DNA from: Magnaporthiopsis rhizophila
Lineage: Eukaryota > Ascomycota > Sordariomycetes > Magnaporthales > Magnaporthaceae
Direction of reading: 5' to 3'
Assembly (NCBI GenBank): GCA_003049465.1
Contig: PYSS01000020.1
Location: forward strand, 124,001 to 188,000
Length of the DNA stretch: 64,000 nucleotides
Part shown: one piece after another, positions 32,114 through 42,007 of the stretch
Layout: each line of letters starts with the position of its first letter
Numbering within the stretch: the stretch's first letter is position 1
Notes under the pieces: model-generated
Told to the model about the DNA's origin: nothing
What the model saw: the letters and a program-made list of their open reading frames with translations, nothing else
Database searches by the model: none
Program-made: the position numbers and the translations under genes

Positions 32114-34693
32114 TTAGCGGTATAGGAACCTAGCCAGGTTGAGATTGCGGCCCGACGAGAGGCCGGGAGAAAAGGGTTCGTCATCCTCTGCGTCGCTATC
32201 GGGGATGATCAGGTCCTCGCTCCCTTGCGGCCGATTTAGCGCGTCCACTTCGTCAAGATCGACCTTAGGCAAGGGCACAAAAGATGGGTTGACGGGCGGT
32301 GCGGCTGGCAGGCTCCTCCGCGGACCTACTCGTCCGGACACGCTCCGCTTGCTCTGTCTCGCCTGCGGGTCGCCATCTGGAGACACAGCTCGTGGGGCGC
32401 TGACCTTCCGTCGGCCCATAGCGTTGGCGCCGATGCGCTGAAGCGGCGTGAGGATCGGCGTTTCCGAAGCCAAGGGCACCCGTTTTTTGAGCGCCGCTGC
32501 GGCCGATGAGCTGGCGCTACAAGCAACGCTCGAGGCCGGCGTTGGAAGTCCGAGAGTTATCTTCGTCGCCCGGTCATCTGTCCCCACGATGCTGGACGAT
32601 GGAGTTGGGAGCCCAAATGCCATCTTGCTTCCCCCATTTGAGGGGGCCGGAACGCCTGGTGTGTACGCGAATTTGTCGAGGGCCGCGCGAATCTTACTTG
32701 GGCCGCCCTGGTCATCTTCGGTATCCGCCACAGTCGTCTCGTTTTCACCAGGTTCGGGTAAAGGTCGGAAAGGGGAGCTGGCTAGAACCTCGACATTGTC
32801 GCGATCCAAAGGTTTGATGGGTGTTGCTGCCACAACATCAGGACTCATGGTCCCTTTTTCGGGACTGTCTATGAACACCGGCATAGACTTCCTCGGCTGG
32901 GCGGATTGTGACGAGTCGAACGACCCAAACTCGGGCAGACTGAGGAGAACACCGTCGATCGAGTCGTCCGACATCAAATACCCCGGAGCGCTCCTCCTCT
33001 TTAGTTTCTTTGGCGTCGTCGTTCGTTTGGTGAAGAACTTGCTTCGGCGCAAAGGGGAGCCGCCAGCTGCACCCACGGAGGCATCGTCGTCGCTGCAGAG
33101 CCGCGCCTTCTTACGAGGAGACGGCGATACGGCAACCAGATCCGCATCGTCTGATGTTCTGACGGGTGGCCCCGCAGTCCGTCGACCGTTTACTCCGGAC
33201 GGTGGCTCCATGCCAAGGAGGCTCGAAATGGGCTCGGTGCGCCGGCGATTTAGTTGCGGTCCCGTCCGGTAAGGCCGTGGGATACCGGAAGCAGCGGCGT
33301 CCCCGGCCCCGTCGAGGTAGGGTCGAGGTAGCGGGAACACACGCGGAGCTAGCCCGTGATCTGTGAGAGCAGCCACCCGTTGCGGATCAACAGTGAAGCA
33401 ATTGGCGTCCATCTCGCCCATCGGGATTCGTTGGTTGCCCTTGCTGAAGTACTGGTCTATGGGCTTCCCCAATGGTCTAGCCGGAGCTGGTGCTGGTGCT
33501 GCGGCACCGAGGCTCCGACGTCCTGAAGGCGCTGCTGCTGCTGGCAATATGATGCGCTCTTTGGTTATGGGGTTGACGTCCCCAACCGCGATCGCCCGAG
33601 CCATCTCCGGGTCCACCTTGGCGCCGATGAAGGGCATCTCCTCTACATCCAGTCCCGAGGTTGGCTCGGTAAGTAGTACCAGCTCCTTCTTTTTGGGGCA
33701 GTAGACTCGCTGGTGGAGGAAGGTGATCTCGGCCTGCTTAAAGGAGGCCAGGTAGTTCTCCGAGATGCGACGCTTGCCCTCGAACTGCAACACCTTGATA
33801 ATCCTCTCCGGTGTCTTGTGTTTCCTGATCATCCGATAAGCCGTCTTCAGGCCCATGCCGCTGAGGCCGTCCAGATAGTCACAGCCACTAAAGATGGCCA
33901 TATGGCGGAACTCGGCATCCGTCCATCCGGTGAGAGAGATCTCACGGCAGGCGCAGAAGTCGCGGCGGTTTATTTCGACGCACTGGCCGTGCTGGTCGAG
34001 CTTGGTAAGCAGGCGCTTGGCCCCAAAGACGAGCAGATCCGAATCCTCCGAGAGAATGCCGCTGACGTAGCCGTGGCGCTCCAAGTAGACCATCTGGGCG
34101 TCGGCCTCGTAAGGGGCCACGACATAGGGAAGACCGGCCTTCTTGAGCTCCTCTATAAGATGGCGAGCCATCTCAGGGGTTACATCGATGGCCTTTTGGA
34201 ACTCGAGATAGGCTTGCGCGGGCTTTCCAGCCTTGAGAAGCTCCATACCAGCCTTTTTGCTATCCTCACGACGCTTGGCACGTGAGGATTCGGTCATGGC
34301 CTTGCTGGGCAGGAAATCCCCGTCGAAAACGAGATAAGGGGTTGCGCCAAAGTACTTGACCATCCTCACCCGGTGCATGGCGAAATCAACATATCTAGGT
34401 GCAGAGGCAGTCAGAATTCCGTGCCCGTTGAGTTTTGTATGCTAGTTTTGTATATGATAGGGGGAGTGGCAACTGACTTTCGCGTTGGCTTCCCTTGTGC
34501 TAGCTCCAAGGCGCAGGATACGGCCCCGCGATGAAGCCATCCGTAGGCATCGACAGCCAGCGTCTCGCCGGCGAAGTTTTTCAGCTCTGTTGGCCTGTGG
34601 ATCGACTTGAGCAAGGGAAGCAGACCTGCAAAGGGTTAGTGGGAGGCCAAACTGACGATGGACATTCTGTGCAGGCTTACCCGAGATGCCCAT
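32114..34693 (-). CDS. EXO1: Exonuclease 1 (Rad2/FEN1 family)
   Basis: Three exons, 34693-34681 (13 nt), 34625-34478 and 34394-32114, give 813 residues. The spliced start MGISGLLPLLK is the invariant N-terminus of the family. Metal-binding acidic residues fall at the usual Exo1 positions: Asp30 (AVDAYGW), Asp78 (VFDGD), then EADAQ (about 150-152), EDSDLL (about 171-173) and the IFSGCDYLDGLSGMGLKTAY helix-hairpin motif with the last Asp near 225. Exo1 is a 5'-3' exonuclease and flap endonuclease in mismatch repair, double-strand-break end resection and telomere processing. Residues from about 370 to the end are Ser/Pro-rich and probably disordered, the region that in yeast and man holds MLH1-binding and phosphorylation sites. 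The intron-2 donor GTCAGT is non-consensus but phase fits. Confidence 0.97.
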
Positions 34694-35565
34694 CGTGGCA
34701 GCACCGGATGTGACCGCCAAGACAAAGAATGGGCTGGTCACAAGCGATGACAGAGACGGGCCAGTGGTCTTGCTGGTGCTACAGGGCAAGGACGGCCATC
34801 CGGAAAGGTCGTGTTGGTGTCTGGATAGCTCGAGGGCCTTTCAATGTCGAGATCATGGGGTACCGTCGGGGTGTGTGGGCGGCAGCGGCTACTTGCGGGG
34901 CAGGTGACGGCTGGCTGATGCAGGCCAGAACGCGTCTGCCTCCTTGCGCAGAAAAACAAGGAGCTCCGCGGCTGAGGTCACGACACAGCAAGAAGGGGTA
35001 GCACAGGTGCACGATGGCGGTTGGGACGGCAATGTGCAAGCAGAAATCGCGGCGTGTTGGCGTTGGCTTCGTCCTATTGCGACGCGGGCGTTGGCCGAAG
35101 GAGCTCGGCTGGTGTTTGTCTATGCAGACAGAAGCGACGCGGATTTGCTGCTGAGCAGCTCCCCGACAATTATTGAGCCACCCGGGATGGCGGGAAATCC
35201 ACTTTAGCAATCGACAGGGGCATCAGAGACCCTCCACGGTCGCGTCGCAGCATTCCCCAGGCAACCCTCAGCCCCGGAAGTGGGTCCAGACGACTCTCAC
35301 CCCTGCCTGCCAGCCACAGCCAGCAAGCATTGGATGGCGCTTTTCCGTACTGTTGCAGGCAGCGGCCCCGCCATGGAAAATGGTAAATTTTTTGGATTCT
35401 GGGTGAAGACAATCTTTTCAGCGAGCAGCGGCCACCTCCGTTAATATCGAACTTCTCACCATCGCAGGCCATCCAGGGGGTACCTCGAAGTAGAACAGCA
35501 CTGGCCTCAATCATTTGACTGAGCTCGGACCAGCCCTGCCAGCCACATCGCATCCGACCGCCAAG
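34694..35565. promoter_or_regulatory. Divergent promoter region EXO1 / TMA16
   Basis: 872 bp between the start codons of EXO1 (-) and TMA16 (+). No gene, no obvious repeats, no site I can name. Confidence 0.55.
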
Positions 35566-36381
35566 ATGCCGAAAACCCTGGAAAAGACTCGCAAGCAGAT
35601 CTCCAAGAAGCGACATGGGGCCATGGACAATCTGCACCAGAACTCGCGCAACGCTAAGCGGCTTCACAAGGCCCAGGTGAGGGACGACAGGCTCGAAAAG
35701 CTTGCTCAGGCCAGGAAAAAGGGTGACCAGCCTTTACGTATGCTCTCACATGTCTTTATCCATTACCCACCCAACTGTCGCCGAGGAACTGGGAGCTGAT
35801 ACGGGGGATTCTTCAGTGTCCCGGGTGACCTTCTTCAGGGATGCCGTGCAAGAGAGCAGTCTACCCAAGCCCCTTAGCATGGATGTTGTGCAAGATATCG
35901 TAAAAAAGTGAGGATCCAAAGTCGGCACAAACCTGGCGCGCGACAGCACCATGGCAGCCTTGCTTCTTCATCTGTTTCTCATGCTCACAAGTTTTTTGCC
36001 CTCTACTTAGGTTTGTGCATCAGTACGATGAGGAGTATGCTGAGGTTAAAAGTGCCCGGCGTCCTGGCAGGGGTGCCAGCTCCAGAGAAGAAGTGCTCAA
36101 AGTGAAAATGGTCTCACTTGACAAGGAGTATAAAAACGGCTTCTGTAAGTGCAGGCCCTTGGCTCTCAACGCCCGCATCCGTCCAGGGATCACAAGAACG
36201 AGCATGTAATGGCTAGACTAATACGGTATTACTCCTTCCAGATATGCCCGATCTCACAAGCGCGGAAAATCTTGCCGCGTTGGACAGGTGGGAGGGATCG
36301 TGGGCCTACCTCGCAAGCCTAGCATGGGTCAAAGTGACTGCTGCTGGTGAAGCCAGGACGGCTAGCTTTCCTCCCATATAA
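35566..36381 (+). CDS. TMA16: Tma16-family ribosome-associated protein
   Basis: Four exons, 35566-35737, 35817-35907, 36011-36144 and 36242-36381, give 178 residues, as in yeast Tma16. The start MPKTLEKTRKQISKK with LHQNSRNAKRLHKAQVRDDR is the family hallmark; RVTFFRD, VHQYDEEYAEVKSARRPGRG and the C-terminal MPDLTSAENLAALDRWEG with WVKV follow in the expected order. Tma16 binds late nuclear 60S precursors in yeast. All introns are GT-AG with short spacing (79-103 bp), which hides the gene from simple open-frame searches. Intron 3 contains the motif TAATACGGTAT that recurs in a palindrome 500 bp downstream. Confidence 0.95.
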
Positions 36382-37049
36382 GGTGGGCGATGCTGGGACT
36401 GGCACTGCGCGAGCTAGACGAACTCGCAGATGATAAATGATACCCACGGATCAAGGCCTAGGAATAGGCTTAAAACGAAGATTTCTCTCATCTTGTTTCC
36501 AATCTCCATCATATTTTTGCCAAGTAGTACGTGCATCGTGTGCCCTCCTTTCAGCACACTGGCGTTTTGACCGGAATCGGCCGACCCAACCCTATCAAAA
36601 CAGCCGTGGGATCTCCTCCTCGAGCTTTCATTATAGTCCACCCTTTCTTCGGCTGAGGTTTGTGGTCGCTCAGAAAATCACCGCTAAGCCTACAGTGTGA
36701 TACCCTTACAGTTCAAATTACCGTATTAATACGGTATATAAACTGTCTCTATCTCCTATCGCAAAGAGGGGCTTCCAAGGTCAAGCTGAAGTGGGCCCCG
36801 CCACTGTGCGCCCGTTCCATTGGCTCCTCTCGATGCCTCCGAAGGAAAATTTCCATCCATGGAGCTTCGGCCAATAATGGGGATCTCGAACCTGTGAGCT
36901 TTCGATTTTCTAAGCAGTCCCTCTCCCAAAATTTTGTTTTCTGGTCGTCCAGGCTCAAACGTCCATAGCGCCTCGATATCTTGTGGCACACACCGCAAAA
37001 GCAGTATACCCGCCGCACCTTGATTATACGCGCACAACCCCTCGTCAAG
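36382..37049. promoter_or_regulatory. TMA16-MAM33 intergenic region with palindrome
   Basis: 668 bp between two plus-strand genes; expected to hold the MAM33 promoter. A perfect 18-bp palindrome TACCGTATTAATACGGTA lies at 36719-36736, about 310 bp before the MAM33 start. No other gene seen. Confidence 0.6.
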
Positions 37050-38039
37050 ATGATGTCACTACGCGCCCTCGCCCGGTCTGCGCCGCGCGCATTTTCCCGC
37101 GCCTCGTCGGCCGCCGTCTACAGGCCGTCAGCCTCGGTCTCTTTCCTGACCAAGACCAGCAGCCCCTTCGCATCTGCGCTGAGGACAGCCAGGCAACCGG
37201 CCGCCTTCTCGACCTCGGCTCTGAGGAGGTCGGCAGCGGGCGAGATTGAGCGGGACCTGGCAGCCAAGCTCGAGAGCGAGATCGAGTTCGAGTCCCAGGT
37301 CAAGGAGAGCGAGGAGGAGCCGGCCAGCATCAAGGACTTTCTCGAGAACGGGCCATTTGAGATCAAGGACGTTCCTGGCCAGGAGAAGGTTGTGCTGACC
37401 CGCAACTATGGCAATGAGACGTATGTGTTTTTGCTTTCTTTGGTTCACCTTATAATACCGCAGAAAATGCAAATAGTGGCTAACGCGCGCAAATTTCTTC
37501 TTCCTCCTTCTAGGATCACCGTCACTTTCTCCATCGCCGACCTGGCCGCGTTCGACCAGGAGCAGCCCATGTACGAAGAGGACCCTGCGCTCGCGGAGGA
37601 GGGCGAGGAGGGCGAGAGCAAGCAGCAGCAGTCCCAAGACATGCTGGAGGAGGGTAGCGAGGAGGAGTTTGACCAGCCGCACGACTCGGCCCTCACGTGC
37701 AACCTGACGGTGGTGGTGGAGAAGCCCAACAGCGGGGCGCTCGAGATCGAGGCGGTGGCGCACAACGGGCAGATCGCGGTCAGCAACGTCTTCTACCACA
37801 AGGAGGCGGCGCAGGCGCACGCCGAGTCGGCCGAGATCGAGCACAAGGCGCAGGACGTGTACCCGGGTCCGTCGTTCGGCACGCTGGACGAGCAGCTGCA
37901 GCTGCAGCTGGAGCAGTACCTGGAGGAGCGCGGCATCAACACGACCCTGGCCGTGTTTGTGCCCGACTACATGGACGTCAAGGAGCAGAGGGAGTACCTC
38001 GCGTGGCTGAAGAACATCAAGGGTTTCATCGAGGCTTAG
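37050..38039 (+). CDS. MAM33: Mitochondrial matrix acidic protein, Mam33/p32/gC1qR family
   Basis: Two exons, 37050-37420 and 37514-38039, give 298 residues. The first 65 residues are Arg/Ala/Ser-rich without acidic residues (MMSLRALARSAPRAFSRASS), a typical mitochondrial targeting presequence, ending near RRSAAGEIER. The mature part begins with the helix ERDLAAKLESEIEFE, contains the strand NYGNETITVTFSIADL at the intron junction, a long acidic insertion (about 180-210) and the C-terminal ERGINTTLAVFVPDYMDVKEQREYLAWLKNIKGFIEA-like helix pair of the p32 trimer fold. Mam33 supports oxidative phosphorylation and mitochondrial translation in yeast. Adjacent ATG codons start the protein; the first is used here. 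Confidence 0.96.
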   Translation: MMSLRALARSAPRAFSRASSAAVYRPSASVSFLTKTSSPFASALRTARQPAAFSTSALRRSAAGEIERDLAAKLESEIEFESQVKESEEEPASIKDFLENGPFEIKDVPGQEKVVLTRNYGNETYVFLLSLVHLIIPQKMQIVANARKFLLPPSRITVTFSIADLAAFDQEQPMYEEDPALAEEGEEGESKQQQSQDMLEEGSEEEFDQPHDSALTCNLTVVVEKPNSGALEIEAVAHNGQIAVSNVFYHKEAAQAHAESAEIEHKAQDVYPGPSFGTLDEQLQLQLEQYLEERGINTTLAVFVPDYMDVKEQREYLAWLKNIKGFIEA

Positions 38040-38809
38040 AGAATGCGCCCCGGGAGTATGTAGGAGGGCGATTTGGGCTTTGGTGAGATCAGGATAATTT
38101 CGGCCGTGTAATTTTCCACTCGCTTTGTAGATATCTTTTTTCGGGTTCGTTTTTCATGACGGTCGGAAGAGTGTACGAACAAGAAAGAAAAAAAGAAAGA
38201 ACAAAATCCAATTCAATACCAAACACAGAGATTCGTAGCGGGACGGTCTGTCGGTCTTAGCTGAGCCCAGGCATTAAAACGGACACACCCTGGAAGGCTT
38301 GGCATCGAGTCAAGAGACTCGATGCCAACGGTGAGCTTTTTGAGCTGGCTGCACGTGAAACGTAACCAGGGAAGGCTACCCCTGCTCCAAAGGGCCAGTT
38401 CGCAGGTGCGGAGCGCGCATGGGCCCGTTGGGGTGATAAATGCCTTGAATAAGGTGCGGGAAAACATGGGGGAGAGCACTGAGCCGTCCGGGCATCTTCT
38501 TGGCCGGCCGGGCGTTTGGTCTTGTTTTTTTTTTGTGTCCATCCATCACGGATTTTTCTCTTCTCTCGCTGCCCCTGGGAGCTCAGGTCAGTGTTGCTGC
38601 GGTTTCCGCTGTTGGTATCAGGTGGTATTTTACACGACTGGTTATTGCTGGACACGCTGTACCACTACCGGAAAAAAGAACCCACGACGGCTCGGTCCTC
38701 CAGACCCAATGCCGGCGCGCGCGTTGGTGCTGGCGCCAATACGTTTTCTTGGCCACTACCACCTGGATAAAACGCAACCCTGCCCGCGGTCGGCGCCAAG
38801 CTGAGGAGG
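38040..38809. other. MAM33-LCCL gene intergenic region
   Basis: 770 bp between two plus-strand genes: MAM33 3' UTR sequence on the left, LCCL promoter on the right. It holds the perfect 13-bp-stem hairpin listed separately. No gene seen. Confidence 0.6.
38299..38328. repeat. Perfect inverted repeat, 13-bp arms, 4-nt loop
   Basis: Arms TTGGCATCGAGTC and GACTCGATGCCAA are exact reverse complements around the loop AAGA. It lies 260 bp after the MAM33 stop codon and 480 bp before the LCCL start, so it may sit in a 3' UTR as an RNA hairpin or act as a DNA palindrome. Confidence 0.9.
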
Positions 38810-41188
38810 ATGGGCGGTGACAAGGAGGAGGAGGAGCATCATCCCCACAATGATGATGACAAGCAGCAGCAGCAGCAGCAGCCGCGCCCTGAGCACCTCA
38901 AGCCGACGACGAATGGCGACTACTACGCGTTGGTGAGGGACGAGGACGACGACGAGGAGGCGCAGCTGCTGTCGCCGGGCGCCTTCAACCTCGAGTACGA
39001 AGAGGAGGAGGCGGCTGCTGCGGCGGCTGCGGCTGCGACGGCGGCGGCGACAGCGACGACTAAAGCGCCCAGGGCTGGACAACGTGCTGCTGCCAAGCTC
39101 GGCTGGCGGGGCCGTCTTGGCCGGCAGTGGCCAAAGGTTGTGGAGATGGCCTCGGCTCTCGGCAAGCGGCGTGCTGGCCCTGGCCCTGGCCCTGGTGCTA
39201 CTGCTAGTAGTGGTGCTGGCGGAGGCGGTGGTGGTGGTGGTGGTGGTGTCGGTCGGATGGCAGCACATCTCGTGCTGCCCAGCCCAACCAGGCTCGCCGC
39301 GAGGGTCCGGGGACTTCTCAGCCGGGTCCGGCTCGACGGGCCCGACCCGCCGCTGGTGCTCGCCATCAGCCCGGTCAAGGCGGACTGGCAGGAGAAGCCG
39401 GTGGTCTGGCTGGAGCGGAGCAAGTTATTCGTCACACCCGTGCGGAGGCTGGCCCTGCTGGTGCTGTTCCTCGCCTGCTGGCTGGTGCTGTTCCTGCTGC
39501 CCCTGGTCATCGGCCACTCGGTCGTCGGCACCACGACGTCTTCTTCGCCGGGCCAGCAGCCCGTCCCCGTCGTGCACCTCGACTGCGCCGACACGCTATG
39601 GCCGCGCGGCAACAAGTGCGGCCTCCACGGCTTCGATTGCCGCCCCTTCAGCAATAGCACCCTCGCCTTCCACTGCCCGGCGGGCTGCGCCACGGCGCCG
39701 CCGCCCCTGGCCGAGCCGTGGTCCGTCGGCGCCGTCGTCGTGGGCGGCGGCGGCGGCGGCGAGGAGGGCCCGCTCGTGGTGGGCGACACGTACTACCGCG
39801 GCGACTCCTTCATCTGCGCCGCCGCCATTCACGCCGGCGTGGTCGGCAACGCGGGCGGAGGGTGCGGCGTCGTGCGGCGCCTTGGCCCCGCCGACGTGTT
39901 CACGGCCTCGGACCGCCACGGCGTCAGGTCCGTCGCCTTCGATTCGTATTTCCCCATGGCCTTCGCCGTTGACAGCGGCGGCTGCAGCGGCGGCGTCGAC
40001 CCGCGCGGCGCCCTGCTCTTCATCGACATCTTCTTCTCCGCCCTCCTCGTCGTCTTCGTCACCCACCCGCCGCTGCTGTTCTTCACCGCCTTCGTCGCCG
40101 TCTTCGCCCACGTCGGCCTCGTCTCGGACCCGCCCCCGGTCTCGCGCCACTCGGTCGCCGTGCTCACCGAGCTGCTGTCGACCCTGTCGGCCCGCCTGCT
40201 GCCGGCCCTGTTCGTCGCCGCTGTCGTCTACCACATCTGTATCCGCCGCGCCCTGGGCGGCAGCTTTGCCCGCACCGGCCTCCTGCCGCTCCGCGCCCCG
40301 GTCGAGAAGCTGTTCCTCTGGCTCCTGCCGCTCTGGCTCGGCGCCCTGGCCAACTACACCCTGAGCGGCGTCGTCGTGGCGCCTGCCTCGCGCCTGACGA
40401 CGGCGACAACATCCCGCGGCGATCTTTTCCTGCTGCGCCAGCCGCCGGTCAGCACCGCCACCACCGTCATCGGCGTTATCGTCCTGACCCTCGTGGCCGT
40501 TGCCGCCGCGTTCCAGGCCTACGCCTTCTGGGCCGAGGGCCGCCTCCGCCGCCTCCTGGTTCTCTATGCGGGGCTGATAGCCGCAGTCGCCCTCGTCGCC
40601 GTCACCGCGCCCGCCATCTGGGGACTCGAGCTGCATCCGCCGCCCTACGTCGTCTCGCTCTTCCTCCTCCCCGCCACCGCCGTCCAGACGCGCGCCTCGC
40701 TAGCCGCTCAGGGCCTTCTCCTCGGCCTGTTGATCAACAACGTCGCCCGCCGCGGCTTCGACCCGATCCTGCGCACTGCCTCGCGCCGTTCCGCCTCCGC
40801 CTCCGCCGCCCTGCCCGTCCTGGCCGGCGCGCCCGTCATCAAGACCCCCTCCGGCACTGGCGGAGGCGTGCTGGCCGACGGCACAAGCACCAGCATCTGG
40901 AGCATCTCCTTCTCCTGGGCCTCGCCGCCGCCGCCGCTGGCCGACGGTATCAGCGTCATGGTCAACGATGTCGAGCGCCACCGCTCCGTGTTCGCCGAGC
41001 CCCGGGCCCCGGGCCGCGGCGGGCCCATAGGCGACGGGTTCGTCTGGGCCCGCAAGCCCGGCGGCGAGCTGCCCGAGTATTTCCGCTTTGCGTACACGTG
41101 GGACGGCGAGGCGCTTGATTATACGAGGGCGGGTATCTGGCACGCTAATGGTAGCTGGACTCCGCCTCCGGACACTGTGAGGGCGTGA
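38810..41188 (+). CDS. LCCL-domain multispan membrane protein
   Basis: Single exon, 792 residues. An acidic cytosolic N-terminus with a poly-Gln run, poly-Ala stretch and poly-Gly tract (about 1-150) leads to a first membrane span (LALLVLFLACWLVLFLLPLV, about 215-235). A lumenal or extracellular LCCL domain follows with CGLHGFDCRPF, FHCPAGC, YYRGDSFICAAAIHAGVV and GGGCGVVRR, including the expected paired cysteines. Seven or eight more hydrophobic spans fill the region from about 405 to 650, and the C-terminus (about 650-792) is hydrophilic, ending WHANGSWTPPP. This LCCL-plus-polytopic layout is a fungal family of unknown role; LCCL domains in animals bind lipids or lipopolysaccharide. Coding third positions are strongly C/G. 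Confidence 0.93.
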   Translation: MGGDKEEEEHHPHNDDDKQQQQQQPRPEHLKPTTNGDYYALVRDEDDDEEAQLLSPGAFNLEYEEEEAAAAAAAAATAAATATTKAPRAGQRAAAKLGWRGRLGRQWPKVVEMASALGKRRAGPGPGPGATASSGAGGGGGGGGGGVGRMAAHLVLPSPTRLAARVRGLLSRVRLDGPDPPLVLAISPVKADWQEKPVVWLERSKLFVTPVRRLALLVLFLACWLVLFLLPLVIGHSVVGTTTSSSPGQQPVPVVHLDCADTLWPRGNKCGLHGFDCRPFSNSTLAFHCPAGCATAPPPLAEPWSVGAVVVGGGGGGEEGPLVVGDTYYRGDSFICAAAIHAGVVGNAGGGCGVVRRLGPADVFTASDRHGVRSVAFDSYFPMAFAVDSGGCSGGVDPRGALLFIDIFFSALLVVFVTHPPLLFFTAFVAVFAHVGLVSDPPPVSRHSVAVLTELLSTLSARLLPALFVAAVVYHICIRRALGGSFARTGLLPLRAPVEKLFLWLLPLWLGALANYTLSGVVVAPASRLTTATTSRGDLFLLRQPPVSTATTVIGVIVLTLVAVAAAFQAYAFWAEGRLRRLLVLYAGLIAAVALVAVTAPAIWGLELHPPPYVVSLFLLPATAVQTRASLAAQGLLLGLLINNVARRGFDPILRTASRRSASASAALPVLAGAPVIKTPSGTGGGVLADGTSTSIWSISFSWASPPPPLADGISVMVNDVERHRSVFAEPRAPGRGGPIGDGFVWARKPGGELPEYFRFAYTWDGEALDYTRAGIWHANGSWTPPPDTVRA

Positions 41189-41888
41189 AGATGGGAGGAG
41201 CAGGCGGAGAGAGGGGAAGCGGGAACGGAGAAACAAGAGAATGTTTGGTTCGTCTCGGAACTCTTTTAGGCTTGTTAGTTTGTTCTTTTGCATGATATAT
41301 AATGTCACACTGAGCTCGTGCTTCTGCTGGACGGTACTATATCGGACCGAACTCGTATGCTGCTGTCGTGACAAGCAACATGTGGAAATCACCACAGCAG
41401 GGGACTTTGTGCTGATGAAGCTCTGTATTCAGCTTGGAGTCTTGTACAAGAACGAACAGTCTTGCCCGTTGTAGTGTAGGGAGCTCAACTTAGTCCTCAG
41501 CCTCCCTCCCTGGACTGGCAGACAAAATTAAGCTGCCATACGTTGCCTGTCGCCACATTAAAGCAAAGCCTGTCTCCTCCGATGAGAGAGAGAGAAGCTG
41601 TTGCGTGGCCACACCCGTTCGCTAGGGGCGCGGCTTTTCCCTTCTCACCATTTTTTTTTCTCTGTGCCACCTTTTCATTCAAGCCGCAACGAGGAATCAC
41701 CCCCACCCTTGCCTGCTTTTCTTTTCTTTGCTTTTTTCTTTTTTCTGCTGGGTTGCGTTTTTGATCTTTTCTTCACCCTTAACTTTTCTTCCCCCATCTC
41801 TTTTGTTTTCTTTTCATACACCTAAATGCCAAATGCCATTACAACACCAAACAAACAAGCATGAGTCCATGGACCACGAGGCAAGACT
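41189..41888. other. Convergent intergenic region
   Basis: 700 bp between the 3' ends of the LCCL gene and the zinc-finger gene. T/C-rich sequence from about 41640 to 41820 is probably 3' flanking. No gene seen. Confidence 0.6.
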
Positions 41889-41976
41889 TCATCCTGATGA
41901 CGACGACTCCCACGAGTCGTCGTCTAGAGAGATCTCGTCATCTTCATCTTTGTCTTCGTCATCATCATCATCATCT

Positions 41977-42007
<31 letters not shown>

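Noticed and set aside
38923..40636. Long minus-strand and alternative-frame ORFs over the LCCL gene
   Set aside because: Shadows of a C/G-ending coding frame; only the plus-strand frame has LCCL motifs and membrane spans.
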